Source: Zygosaccharomyces rouxii (taxonomy: Eukaryota; Ascomycota; Saccharomycetes; Saccharomycetales; Saccharomycetaceae). From it: a stretch of 64,000 bases of DNA. Below the pieces are notes generated by a model, which worked only from the letters and a program-made list of their open reading frames with translations, had not been told where the DNA came from and made no database searches. Made by a program: the position numbers and the translations under genes. The stretch lies in assembly GCF_000026365.1 (NCBI RefSeq), contig NC_012992.1, positions 992,001-1,056,000 on the forward strand, read 5' to 3'. Of this stretch, positions 9,096 to 19,600 are shown piece after piece (the first letter of the stretch is position 1; each line of letters begins with the position of its first letter).

Positions 9096-12000
9096 TTAAA
9101 AAAATTTCATGGGTAAACCATAGACGACTGGTGCCGCCCCATTCAAATATTTCAAATGGCAAACGTCTCTTGATGAGGATACAGCTAGACTGAGATTCCT
9201 GCCATCTGAAGAATTATTCTGCTCTTCGAAAAAATTGATCTTATCGAATACGGCTTCACTAAACTTGTCAATATCTTTGTCAGTCACGTCCCATAAATTA
9301 CCCAACACTAGAGGACAACCGCCTACTAAATATGCATAAGCCGTTCCTGTCGGTTCCAAATTTTTAAAATATTTCATCGCTGCAGATGAGCATCCTAATA
9401 AGAAACTAGGTGCAATGCTATTACATCTTTTAATCTCCTTGAGGCGAGCATATTGCTCACCACCACCATGCCCCAAATACACAAATACATTCGAAGAAAT
9501 CAACATTTGTAGGAAAATCGATTCTTCTGGCTTCGAATTCACCAGTAATTTAGATTCTTTCTTTTCTTGTGCAATCTTGGAGAATTGATAAGAGAACCTT
9601 GTTTCTGTTCTACTTAGATCACCATGCGGATTTAGAACCATTGAGATTTTACCGCCTAGCGAAACTTCAGGGAACAAGTTGTAATCAAATTTTTGCAGAA
9701 CATCATTCAGATAACCAAAGGAGGGGACACGACTAACAGATAGGGAATTCATAAAGGACAGCTTTTCCCAGGGGAACATATGACATTCATTACCAATGAC
9801 CAAAAATGTGTGGCTCACCTTTTCACCTTCACGTAATCGTGCTCGAAATTTTCTAATTTGTTCTTCGAGTTGAATGTGTATCACACCAAAATCTATTTCA
9901 TCATACGCATTTTCTTCTCCTTGGAAGAGTAATATGTCAAGTATGAAATATAATATGTCCTCGATCATGAAGTTAAAGTGATCATCCTGAGGATGCAACT
10001 TGAGCATTAGCCCGATTATCCAGTTATCAATTTGTGTGAACATCGATGGGTTACCAAATTGCTTTCTACTTGGCAAATTTTGATGCAAAATTTCGTTTAC
10101 TCTAGCCTTAAATTCTTCCAAAAGTTCAGTATTTATAACTTCAGGGCAAAATATACCTTTTAAACCGTTAAACCAGTAATGCTCCATGTTGGTAATCAAC
10201 AATTCTAATCGTCTATCCAAGTCGTACCGCGTTTCCCACCACATACGCCGTTCCTCCCTTGTCTTGATAGCACTTGTGACTTCCGCCGATGTGGTTGCAT
10301 TACTTTCCTGAACAATAGATATGAGTTCATTCCTTGCTTCATAGAATGTCATTCGATGACTATCCAAGTCTCTGGTATATGTTCTGTCTAACGGCACACG
10401 CAAATGTATCATCCTTCCTGATTTAGACTCTAACTTGTTAATTAAAAGATTTTCGTTAGCGGGACACACGTCGATGGAGATCACATTGAAAGATTGGCTA
10501 CATTTTCTGAAGCTTTCTTGCAGATGAAGCAATTTCTCCTTCTCCGTCGAAACTGGTACAGGGACTTCATTCATGGGTAAAACATGGAAATCGGAGTAAA
10601 TCTCATGGTTGATTTCACTGAAAACATTATCGTAGAATAGTGGTAGACATTTGGATAAGTCAGATAGAACCAGTCTATCCGTCAAATTCCTCTCTGTAAC
10701 CTTTTGAGGACATATGCATGAAAGTAATGATAAAGTCAGAGAATAAAAGGAAGCCAATTGTGACAACTCATGATTCTTTAATGGCTCGAGCTCAATCTCT
10801 TCGATGAATTTTTTCAGGGTTTCTAAATTATTAATGGCTGCTGCTCTGTCAAACTTCTGCCTCATGTGCTTGCCTCTTGGCGTCATACTAGATGATCTGG
10901 GAGATGCATTTACGTTGGATTTTAAATGATGTTTGCTAGGAGTTTGTATGATACTATTGGCTTCATTCTGGGAACGCTGACACGACGGTGCGGCTATAAG
11001 AGAATCAAACATACTTTTGAAGAACGGATCCGACTCTAATTGCTGCATTACTTGCCTGTACATTGAATTAACCTTGTTAATATTATTTTGGCCTCTATAT
11101 TTCTGGGGGCATTCGAAACTATTGACCACATACCCCATTTTCAATTCCCAGTACCTCAATAAAAACGTCTTTGGCAATTCGTCACCAAAAAATATCCTTA
11201 AACAATCGCCAACTTTTTCTTTTTCCTCATTATCGTAAAGGAATAAAGTTAGGCCCCAAATATTTGATTCGCCGTCGATGAAATTAAACGTCTTATTGCC
11301 CTTCTTCAAAACCGTTGTCGCTAAATCAGTTTGCTCAGTCAATAGGTAATACTGATATAGAAAATGGAGAGAAAGAAAAACTACATTCGGTTCTCCTAAA
11401 TCACAAATGACTTTGGAAAATTCCTTGATGTAATATTCACAGTCTCTGGACACGCCAATGTGAATGTAGGCCTTAATGAGATTCATATAGGCAAATGCGA
11501 GTGATAGAATTAATTTCAATCTTGAACGCTGAGAGATCTTATCGATCTTTTTTAACAGACAGACGGAGAGTTTTAAAGCTTTCTTCGCTTCGATTACCGC
11601 TTCTAGCATTCGTCCACTAGAAATATGAAGTCTTGATGCAGCTCCTAAAAGATCAATATTGAACAGAAGAATTTTAACATACTTCGAAGCGGGCATTTTT
11701 GTATTATTATCAACGTCCAGAAGCTCGGGTCTCATTAAAGGCAATTCATGGATGAACAATTTTTGAAAACCGAATTGATCATCTTCCCAGAGGAAGAGTT
11801 TCAATCTTAAATGTAGTACATTTAGTAGAGGCTCCAATTTCAAGGTAAAATTGCAAGTTGAATTCAATATGCAATCTTTCATTAGTTTTAGATCGTTTGA
11901 CATCTTTAAATCTATAAGTGCACTGCACCTATAAAACTCAATATCCGTCGAAATGCATTCATAAAAATCCTCTTTGGAACTTAGGAGGTCCGTCAAATCT

Positions 12001-13883
12001 ATAAGAGTTTTGTCCAAATTATTAAATTTCAAATATTGCAGTAACATCTTCAGCATTTCCATTTCAAAAGGAGATATTGTATCCACAGAAGACACAATCC
12101 GACTGACCCACTTATCCATGTACCTTTTTGTGATTAATACTAAGTTCATACTGGAATGTTTACTCATTTCAACGTTGAAACAATAGGCAGTTTTAATCAA
12201 CACCTCGTATCTTTGAAGCATATGTTCCCTGCTACAACTTGAATTAATAATATCTGTGGTATTGAGGTTGAGGACACCCGATAAGCAGGAATAAAGCATC
12301 TGTGTAGTGGGTGACCAAGACTCCAAGGGGACGTGAATATTAGATGCATTAGAATACAAAAGCGCCAACATGACTTCAGAGCAATTTGGAAAACTCACAT
12401 AGCTACGCAGCTTCAACTTGGCAAATACAGATCCAAAAGTCGTTTGACAAAAATTTTGCAATGATGTGAAACTTGGTTCATTTAGAGTAAGATGAACGTT
12501 GAATATAAGAGCAAAGATTTCTGAAGCCTGTTTTGAAACTGATGAGCATGAGATGAACTTTTCAAACTTTTTCAGCATTGGTCTTATTGATTTGGTATCT
12601 TTAAAAATGTAGTATTTCGATACTTCCATGCGTGCCGCCGACTTGAGAAACCCATAATCTTTCAAAACTACTGAACAGTTGAACATCGTATTGATAATGT
12701 TATTCAACCGCTGTTGCTCTTGGTTGTCAATACAATATTCGTACAACGTTTCCAATAGAGCCATGATATCATTTTCCCCTTCATGGAACTCTGATAATTT
12801 GGTATTGATAAAAATCAGAGTTTTATCGGAAAAAGTAGCCGTATGTCTATTATCTCTGGAAAAATCATGCCTTAAAATAAACCAAACTTTTCGCAGTAAT
12901 CCTAATACTTTTCCCACTTCTAAATGTTTCAGAGACTCATTAGTTATCCTGATTAAATCTTCTGTCTTGAATGCTAAGAGTTTTTGCTGTTCATCCTTAG
13001 TGTCTATCAACTGCAGTATATCTTTCGAAGGATTCTGTTCATTCGATGGAAGAATATCGGATAGCATCACCTTTTCTGGAGTCCGTCTATGTTTTGTGTA
13101 TTGCATGTAAATTGAATTGAGGTACAATTTATAAGTGGTTATATTCTGCTTCGGTACGTAGCGAAGTAACTGTCTCTCGAATGATAAGATATCCATGTTT
13201 TTAATGTAATCCCCCATCTTCAAATTGTATTGGTTCACGTACTGTACGAATTTTAACCCAAAAATCACCCTGTATGAAGGTGATATTGAATAGAAATTTA
13301 GTAAAAGTTTGACCACAGTATGCATCTTTAGATTGGTGTCTCGAAGTAGGTATCTCTCATCGTGAGAAAAAACTTGTAATAACGTCTGTTCGTAATCGTT
13401 ACAAGATTTTAACTTTAGTATGGCCTGCATAGCTAAAATCTTGAGTGTGGACAAATACGCCACATTGCAAAAATTAAAATCTGATAATAGTATTTGGTGT
13501 AAATTAACCACTTGGAAGGGATTGGTTTCATTGTAAAGATGTAAAATTTCCTCCTGCGCCGCCTTGGAATCATCACAATTGAAAAGTTTCACTACAAACA
13601 TGAGATGATGTTTACTCAGTGTCTTCCAAACATTTATCATATGGCCCTTTTTAGCCAATTTGTACAAAGATGAAAATTGATCACTTATCTCCATCTTTTG
13701 TCTTACCGTTGATCTCTTATCCTTCAATAAGGAAGAAATTTGATCTAGTGATTCATAAACGTCTATTGTACTAACAGCATTTTCCTTATTGTATTTCAAT
13801 TTCGATTGGCACATGAGAGCATTGGATTTACCAGCCGGTGTGTTCAAACTAACTTCATTGAGTGGTTCCTCCTGCTTGGGCAT
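9096..13883 (-). CDS. ESP1: Separase, cohesin-cleaving cysteine protease
   Basis: Separase cleaves the cohesin kleisin subunits at anaphase onset and is restrained by securin. The longest frame opens at GTG (13907); the ATG at 13883 yields MPKQEEPLNEVS, matching the S. cerevisiae Esp1 N-terminus, and a protein of 1595 residues (1630 there). The large N-terminal half is a helical repeat array. The C-terminal caspase-like domain has the catalytic dyad H1472 (YLGHGGGEQY) and C1498 (FLLGCSSAAMKY), 26 residues apart as in S. cerevisiae. A conserved Ser/Pro patch (SPRSSSMTPRGK, about 1030) is a likely phosphorylation site. It sits between RRG8 (convergent) and TEL2 (divergent), as YGR098C does beside YGR099W. 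Confidence 0.96.
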   Translation of the reverse strand: MPKQEEPLNEVSLNTPAGKSNALMCQSKLKYNKENAVSTIDVYESLDQISSLLKDKRSTVRQKMEISDQFSSLYKLAKKGHMINVWKTLSKHHLMFVVKLFNCDDSKAAQEEILHLYNETNPFQVVNLHQILLSDFNFCNVAYLSTLKILAMQAILKLKSCNDYEQTLLQVFSHDERYLLRDTNLKMHTVVKLLLNFYSISPSYRVIFGLKFVQYVNQYNLKMGDYIKNMDILSFERQLLRYVPKQNITTYKLYLNSIYMQYTKHRRTPEKVMLSDILPSNEQNPSKDILQLIDTKDEQQKLLAFKTEDLIRITNESLKHLEVGKVLGLLRKVWFILRHDFSRDNRHTATFSDKTLIFINTKLSEFHEGENDIMALLETLYEYCIDNQEQQRLNNIINTMFNCSVVLKDYGFLKSAARMEVSKYYIFKDTKSIRPMLKKFEKFISCSSVSKQASEIFALIFNVHLTLNEPSFTSLQNFCQTTFGSVFAKLKLRSYVSFPNCSEVMLALLYSNASNIHVPLESWSPTTQMLYSCLSGVLNLNTTDIINSSCSREHMLQRYEVLIKTAYCFNVEMSKHSSMNLVLITKRYMDKWVSRIVSSVDTISPFEMEMLKMLLQYLKFNNLDKTLIDLTDLLSSKEDFYECISTDIEFYRCSALIDLKMSNDLKLMKDCILNSTCNFTLKLEPLLNVLHLRLKLFLWEDDQFGFQKLFIHELPLMRPELLDVDNNTKMPASKYVKILLFNIDLLGAASRLHISSGRMLEAVIEAKKALKLSVCLLKKIDKISQRSRLKLILSLAFAYMNLIKAYIHIGVSRDCEYYIKEFSKVICDLGEPNVVFLSLHFLYQYYLLTEQTDLATTVLKKGNKTFNFIDGESNIWGLTLFLYDNEEKEKVGDCLRIFFGDELPKTFLLRYWELKMGYVVNSFECPQKYRGQNNINKVNSMYRQVMQQLESDPFFKSMFDSLIAAPSCQRSQNEANSIIQTPSKHHLKSNVNASPRSSSMTPRGKHMRQKFDRAAAINNLETLKKFIEEIELEPLKNHELSQLASFYSLTLSLLSCICPQKVTERNLTDRLVLSDLSKCLPLFYDNVFSEINHEIYSDFHVLPMNEVPVPVSTEKEKLLHLQESFRKCSQSFNVISIDVCPANENLLINKLESKSGRMIHLRVPLDRTYTRDLDSHRMTFYEARNELISIVQESNATTSAEVTSAIKTREERRMWWETRYDLDRRLELLITNMEHYWFNGLKGIFCPEVINTELLEEFKARVNEILHQNLPSRKQFGNPSMFTQIDNWIIGLMLKLHPQDDHFNFMIEDILYFILDILLFQGEENAYDEIDFGVIHIQLEEQIRKFRARLREGEKVSHTFLVIGNECHMFPWEKLSFMNSLSVSRVPSFGYLNDVLQKFDYNLFPEVSLGGKISMVLNPHGDLSRTETRFSYQFSKIAQEKKESKLLVNSKPEESIFLQMLISSNVFVYLGHGGGEQYARLKEIKRCNSIAPSFLLGCSSAAMKYFKNLEPTGTAYAYLVGGCPLVLGNLWDVTDKDIDKFSEAVFDKINFFEEQNNSSDGRNLSLAVSSSRDVCHLKYLNGAAPVVYGLPMKFF

Positions 13884-14219
13884 CCTTTTCCTAATCAAAC
13901 AGAGCACAAAAGGGAGACGCTAGTGCAACTAGAAGCAACGATTGAAGCACTCAGGAAAACGGATGAAATGATATTTTAACAATCTGCAAATGAGAGATAA
14001 AAGGGAAAAAAACAGAGGTAGAACCCACTTAAGAGAATTGTACTGCTAGATGAGATGGTTCTTTCTTTACTCTTTGATCCATCGAGTTGTTGATGTTTTT
14101 GGTTCTAATTCGGCGTGTTGATGGATCAGCCGGACACTGAAAAAAAAAAGTTCCATCATCATGAAACCATTAATATGCTTGATGAGGCATCAATTTGTAG
14201 CCGCTGATCTCATTGGTTA
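13884..14219. promoter_or_regulatory. Divergent promoter region of ESP1 and TEL2
   Basis: A 336-bp stretch between two divergent genes. It contains a poly(A) run near 14140 and A/T-rich tracts but no convincing MCB, SCB or other named motif that I could pick out. No small gene is seen. Confidence 0.4.
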
Positions 14220-16202
14220 ATGGTTGATTTTAGTGTATTACAAGGTGATTGTGATGGCCAGACTGTGGTTTCGCTTGTGAGGGAGGTGTTTGAGTCCCAT
14301 GAGCCTCTAGAACTAGTTTCTATAATGACGATGGTCCAAAAAGTTATACCTTTTTATCCCTCTCTAGGACCTGTAGCCCAGGATCAATTGGTGCAGATTG
14401 TTGGGAGATCTTTTACGTTTTTTAGCCAGTTGGTTAGCTTTGTGCTTTCCATGAGATCAGATCAAAGGGAAGTGAGAATTTTTAAAACTGTTATCCTAGA
14501 AGTTTTACGCAGAGGTGAATGCTTTTATCAATACATTCAAGAGTTAGAGAGTAAATTAGAACGCAATAGTCTCAACTCTTTATTCTTCGGTAGTAAACTC
14601 TTCAACGTATTGCTTTCAGAGATTAATATTTTGGAGTATTTGGAAATTCTTAGAGTTCAATGGGGGAAAGTTTTCAAGGAATCATCTTTCCAAGACGCCA
14701 TCTATGGTAGTTTGTTCGTTTCTATGATTATCCTGCATCCAACTCTATGTCCCGATATTGTATTTGGCCAACTAGTGTTTATTAGTGATGATCATTGCAG
14801 CGGTTTCAAGAAACTAGTTAAAAATTCTACGTTACTGGATCAGCGAAGAACTATAAGGTTTCTGCTGCTGTATTTGCAATTGCATACGAATTTATCTAAT
14901 TATCGAAGCGTCTGGGCAGCTCTAGAACCTTTACCTCTACACAAAACCGTGGATTTGGATACCTTGCTAACTCTTCGATCTGACATATTGCAGGAGATCG
15001 TATTGAGGCAAATGCCGAGAATTCAGAACTCAAGTTTCGTATTACCACTTATTAGGAGGTTTGCAGAGTGTTCCAATTTGGATGATCAAGTATGTCGCAT
15101 CTTTGTCATTATGCTTAGACTCAAGATGGATTCCAGCGAGAGAAAAGCTGTTTCAAAGAATTCAAGTTTTCTTGATGCTGTCACCAAGAGGTTGGCTCAT
15201 GAGGATGCTACCGTTAGAGAGAAGACCATGTATGTGGCTAAGCTTGTAACCGATGGTCAATTGCAATACGATAGTGATTTTTCCATAAACATTCCTGAGC
15301 TAGATATCTCAGATATCTCAAACATTCCGGATTACACCACTTTGAGAGACTCCGAACCTTCCTTGGAAGATACTAAGGCGTTATCACCGTCAACACCACT
15401 AACGCAAGAATTGGCTCGTCTAGAAATTTCAGAAGAATTAGAACCCATTGTATTTGTGAAAGATTTAGTGAAAAAATTCGAATCTCAGGAGAATAAACCA
15501 CTCATACCTCTTTTACAATCTACGGTCAAACTGGTTCGCCAAAAGAAAGATTTCCCATTGGAAGTAGGATTTTACTCATCGGCATTGTTACTCCACATAT
15601 CCACACTGAACAATGATATAGATGAACCTAATTTCGAAAATTGGCGTATCAATGCTCTAGTGGGTTTGTTGGTGGTTACACCTGAAAAGGTGCAAGATTT
15701 ACAACGAATCCTATTCAATTCAGAACTGTCACTGCAGCAACGTATGTCAGTCCTCACCAGTATGAGTTTTGCTGCAAGAGAATTAAGAGGCTTCGATAAT
15801 GGTTCAACAATTGTTGCCCCTCAGTATGATTTCCCGACTGAACGTTTACCGTGGGATCGTCCATCGGCTAGACATCAGTTGCACGAAGACGAATACACAA
15901 ACTCAGAACCAGTGATAACCTCATCCCATCCCGTTTGGAGATCAAAGAAGCTGGATAATGCTGCTCAAGTAAGCAATAAAAACCATTTTAAAGACCATGC
16001 CCCCATTTTTTTCTACCCGCTAGCGCACGGTTGGCTCAACGGTATAGAACTAGGTACCTACGACAAGCTGTTCAAACGTCACTACATGAAGACAACCGCA
16101 ATAGTTTACCAATGTTGTCACCCTCATAGGGACTACGATGAGATGACAGAAACAATGCTTCAATTGACTACTCAGGCTCTTCAACAAGGAATCGAACCCT
16201 AG
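14220..16202 (+). CDS. TEL2: Tel2, TTT complex subunit (PIKK stability)
   Basis: Tel2 forms the TTT complex with Tti1 and Tti2, which matures and stabilises PI3K-like kinases (Tel1, Mec1, Tor); it also affects telomere length. The 660-residue product (688 in S. cerevisiae) is an all-helical repeat protein. The conserved C-terminal domain includes LIPLLQSTVKLVRQK, FNSELSLQQRMS and FFYPLAHGWLNGI, with the DFPTERLPWD stretch before it. An acidic Ser/Asp-rich linker around 380-410 corresponds to the CK2-phosphorylated region that recruits the R2TP chaperone in other species. The ATG at 14220 matches the S. cerevisiae start (MV at the N-terminus). Confidence 0.94.
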   Translation: MVDFSVLQGDCDGQTVVSLVREVFESHEPLELVSIMTMVQKVIPFYPSLGPVAQDQLVQIVGRSFTFFSQLVSFVLSMRSDQREVRIFKTVILEVLRRGECFYQYIQELESKLERNSLNSLFFGSKLFNVLLSEINILEYLEILRVQWGKVFKESSFQDAIYGSLFVSMIILHPTLCPDIVFGQLVFISDDHCSGFKKLVKNSTLLDQRRTIRFLLLYLQLHTNLSNYRSVWAALEPLPLHKTVDLDTLLTLRSDILQEIVLRQMPRIQNSSFVLPLIRRFAECSNLDDQVCRIFVIMLRLKMDSSERKAVSKNSSFLDAVTKRLAHEDATVREKTMYVAKLVTDGQLQYDSDFSINIPELDISDISNIPDYTTLRDSEPSLEDTKALSPSTPLTQELARLEISEELEPIVFVKDLVKKFESQENKPLIPLLQSTVKLVRQKKDFPLEVGFYSSALLLHISTLNNDIDEPNFENWRINALVGLLVVTPEKVQDLQRILFNSELSLQQRMSVLTSMSFAARELRGFDNGSTIVAPQYDFPTERLPWDRPSARHQLHEDEYTNSEPVITSSHPVWRSKKLDNAAQVSNKNHFKDHAPIFFYPLAHGWLNGIELGTYDKLFKRHYMKTTAIVYQCCHPHRDYDEMTETMLQLTTQALQQGIEP

Positions 16203-16640
16203 AAATTCCACTTTTCGGGGAACTTCCGATGAGCCATGCGATGTTTACGTTGCGGCAATTTACTCAATGGACTAAAAGAGGAACCCTTTAATCAAAAAAA
16301 TTTCAATGTACCGCGAAGTTGCTCGGAGTTAAATGGATAAAGCGGATTTCATGCTCGTAACCCAAGTATAAGAAACTGCAACTGAAGACGACCGATGAAC
16401 CCTTAGGTAAAAAAAAAAAGAGAGTTTAGGATAAAGTATTGAAGGATCCAGTCTAGTAATACCTTCCTTATAAATTTTCTATATCGGGATTATCCAATAC
16501 CTATTGGGGACAAGTTATGCATTAGACCTGATTTACGGTCCTTATGGAATCTTCGCATTGTTGAATTATCAAATAAGTCAAGTACATTATTTGATTGATT
16601 TTGAAGGGTTAGATTATAGATCTAAAATTGTGTCGTATAT
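16203..16640. other. TEL2-FMP27 intergenic region
   Basis: This 438-bp region serves as TEL2 3' region and FMP27 promoter. A poly(A) tract (about 16409-16420) and a T/A-rich stretch before 16641 are the only marked features. I see no gene, tRNA or clear regulatory motif. Confidence 0.4.
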
Positions 16641-19600
16641 ATGATCGGGATGTGGTCTGAGAGGTTGTGGGACCTTTGTAAAACCACTTTGTTATTTTTC
16701 CTTATTGCCATTGGTGTGCAAGCGCTTTTGAGTGTACTAATAACATGGGCTTTCCGTTTCACTGACGCTCCCGTAGAGAAATTTTCATTTAGGATATTTG
16801 GTAAATCGATCAAAGCGTTTCGGTTAAGAACCTCCTCCTTCGATTTAAAGATCGGTAATATTCATTTCAGCATAGGTAGGAAATTAGGCCTATTCTTAGA
16901 GGATGTGAGTGTAGAATTGCGTGAAACGAAAGGAAATGCCCAGAACTCTTCAAAAAAGAAACCGGATAAATCTTCATCATCGTTCCTAACTGGTGACAAG
17001 ATACAGTTTACAATTGGGAGTGGAATGCTGACAGTTTTAAGATGGATGTTACCTTTTAGAATATATGTGAAAAACCTAGTAACAATGAAATATGATGGAA
17101 CTACCCTTAGGGCGGAACTGGCCTCGATGGCAATTGCCAAATTCTCAGATAAAAAACTTAATGCAGAGGTGTTTTTGCATGCAGCTACTCATTTGGAAAG
17201 TGGCGCCAGCATTCATCATATTGGGTACGAATTTAAGGTAAGACTGGATCAATCTAGGGATGAATGTACGGACAAGATGTTGGTTATTATACAGAATTGG
17301 TCCTCATACTTGAGGGTTAGCGGAGTTCATATTAGAGTACCCAGTTTATTAGATCCATATGCTCCAAATGACAGTGACAGTAGTAAAGGTTCGAATGGTG
17401 ACAGGTTGGAAAAGTTCTTAGAAACATCAGGAAATTTACTCAAAAAGTTTAGAGCTCCCGTTGAGACCGTAAAAGTTGTTGATATCAAGATTGAAAATAT
17501 TATGGTAGAATATGAAAATAATGCCGTAATTACTATCTCCAATTTGCAACTCTTATTAGAATTTGTTAGTGTCTACAGTTATGGTATGAATTTGGAATTT
17601 CTGCCTTCCAAAAAATATCTTCACAGGGACCTTCAATTGTCTATAACTGCGAATTCGATGGTAGCGGAAGCAGATGATGTTTCCATTGTTAGGATTCCCC
17701 TTATCAATGCCATTATTGCTACAGATTGCATTTCTAAATTATTCCAGGGAGTTCCCTTGACAAAGGCGAAGGTTTTGAACACATTCAATGTTATTGATCC
17801 TACTGTAGTCGTCACGATGGACCAACTTTTGGCAATACTGACCTTCATCAATGGATACAAGGCAGCTAAGGCAAGTAAAATTGCTACTCGAGAGGGCGAG
17901 GAGGATAATTATGATGATGCTGTAGATGATAATGATGATAACGATAATGGTGTTGAACTCGAATACAGTGATACCGGCATTGATGAAGAGAAGAATTTCC
18001 AAACACAAAAGGAGAGAACCGTTGAGGTGTTGAAACAAAAATTAAGAATTGTTCCCAATATTATGTTAGAGTTCAATATTTCCAACTTCAGCGCTACTTT
18101 GCAACTATCAGAAAGAGATAATTTAATCTTTAAAATATACAACGTTCAGTTCTTGGGGTACCATCAAAATGAGAATATGACTTTCATTCCGGATTCGACT
18201 ATCAACGATACCTTCTCAAGACCAGAACTAGCATACTTGGAGAGGGATCCATTCATGGAAAATTTGACGAACTATTTAAAGATTGTCGGGGCTACCTTGA
18301 CTTTTCTTAGTTTACCAGATGAAGGGGAATATAATGCACTATCAATACCAATATGTGGGTTTGAAAGGTTTGATTCTTTCATGGATGAAGTTACGGATTT
18401 TTCATTTAATATCCATAGTACACTAAGACATTTCAGTTTTACGTTGGACAGTTTTGACGTCTTTAACAAGATAAGCGAAGCCTTGATAGAAATATGGCTT
18501 GTCAAGCAAGAGGGCGATAAAATTCAATCGAAGGGGACAGAGGGGCAACAAAGAACATTGAAGGGCCCTTCCCTCGTTTTTGATTGGTCATTGAAGATGC
18601 GATTCAAGGATGTGTCATTTTCCATGTTGTTGGCTGGCTTTCTGCCACGATATTTGGATCCCATAGAATTGAATGGTATGAACCTTTCAGATTTTGGTAG
18701 AGGTTGTATCTTCCTGGTTAATGAAGCTTTTTTGAATCTGGGACCTAAGCAAAAGGACTGCCACATTTTAGATTCTTCATTGATCCGTATCATTGAGAAC
18801 CCACGAGGACCACAGCTAACAGATACTATAGTCAAGTTTAGAGATTTGAAGTTTACTACAAATTGGGACAAAGAAACTTCTTTGACACTACCATGTATTC
18901 ATCTTAAATTGGACGTCAATATTATATGGTTCGTTTTTTTCGTTCGCAGTGTATTTGATCACCACTTCTTACGGTTTAAACAAAATGGAGATACTTCTGT
19001 AGAGAAAGTGCAGTCGAAACCAGTGAAAAAGTCACGGAAGTTCGACTTAAAACTGGATAAAATCACTATTGAACTCACTTTGCCACAAAACACTCCACTA
19101 CTGCTTTCTTTTACGGGCATTTCATTTGCCGCGGAGAATCGTGTGCTCAAGGTCTCCTCCCTCTCAGCGTTGGTAAAGTCAGTATATGTGAAAAAATTCG
19201 ACGTACATATACCCTTGATGGATATTCGGGACTTTGAAATTGATTTAAGTGGTATTCAAAAGAAATCGTTTAGCATTGCGACATCTGAAGTTCATTTCCA
19301 TACTGAATACCACTTCAGGTTTTACGTGATCGTGGATAATATTATTAGTTTCTTCAAATCAATCAAACAAATACATTTGGCTTTTAGAAATCTCGCTGAT
19401 TTCCATAAATTATACCCATCTCAAATGATGCCCAGAAAGCTGCCTTCATTGCAGTTCTTCACAAAGAAATTTTGCGTCGAAGTGAAAGATGATCCCTTTG
19501 AGCAAGAGCTGGGGTTAATTTTTAAAGTTGGAGTTTTGGAACAGAAAGAGAGACTGGAAAAACTTAAGGAGTTTGAATTACTGAAGGGAGACTATCTGAC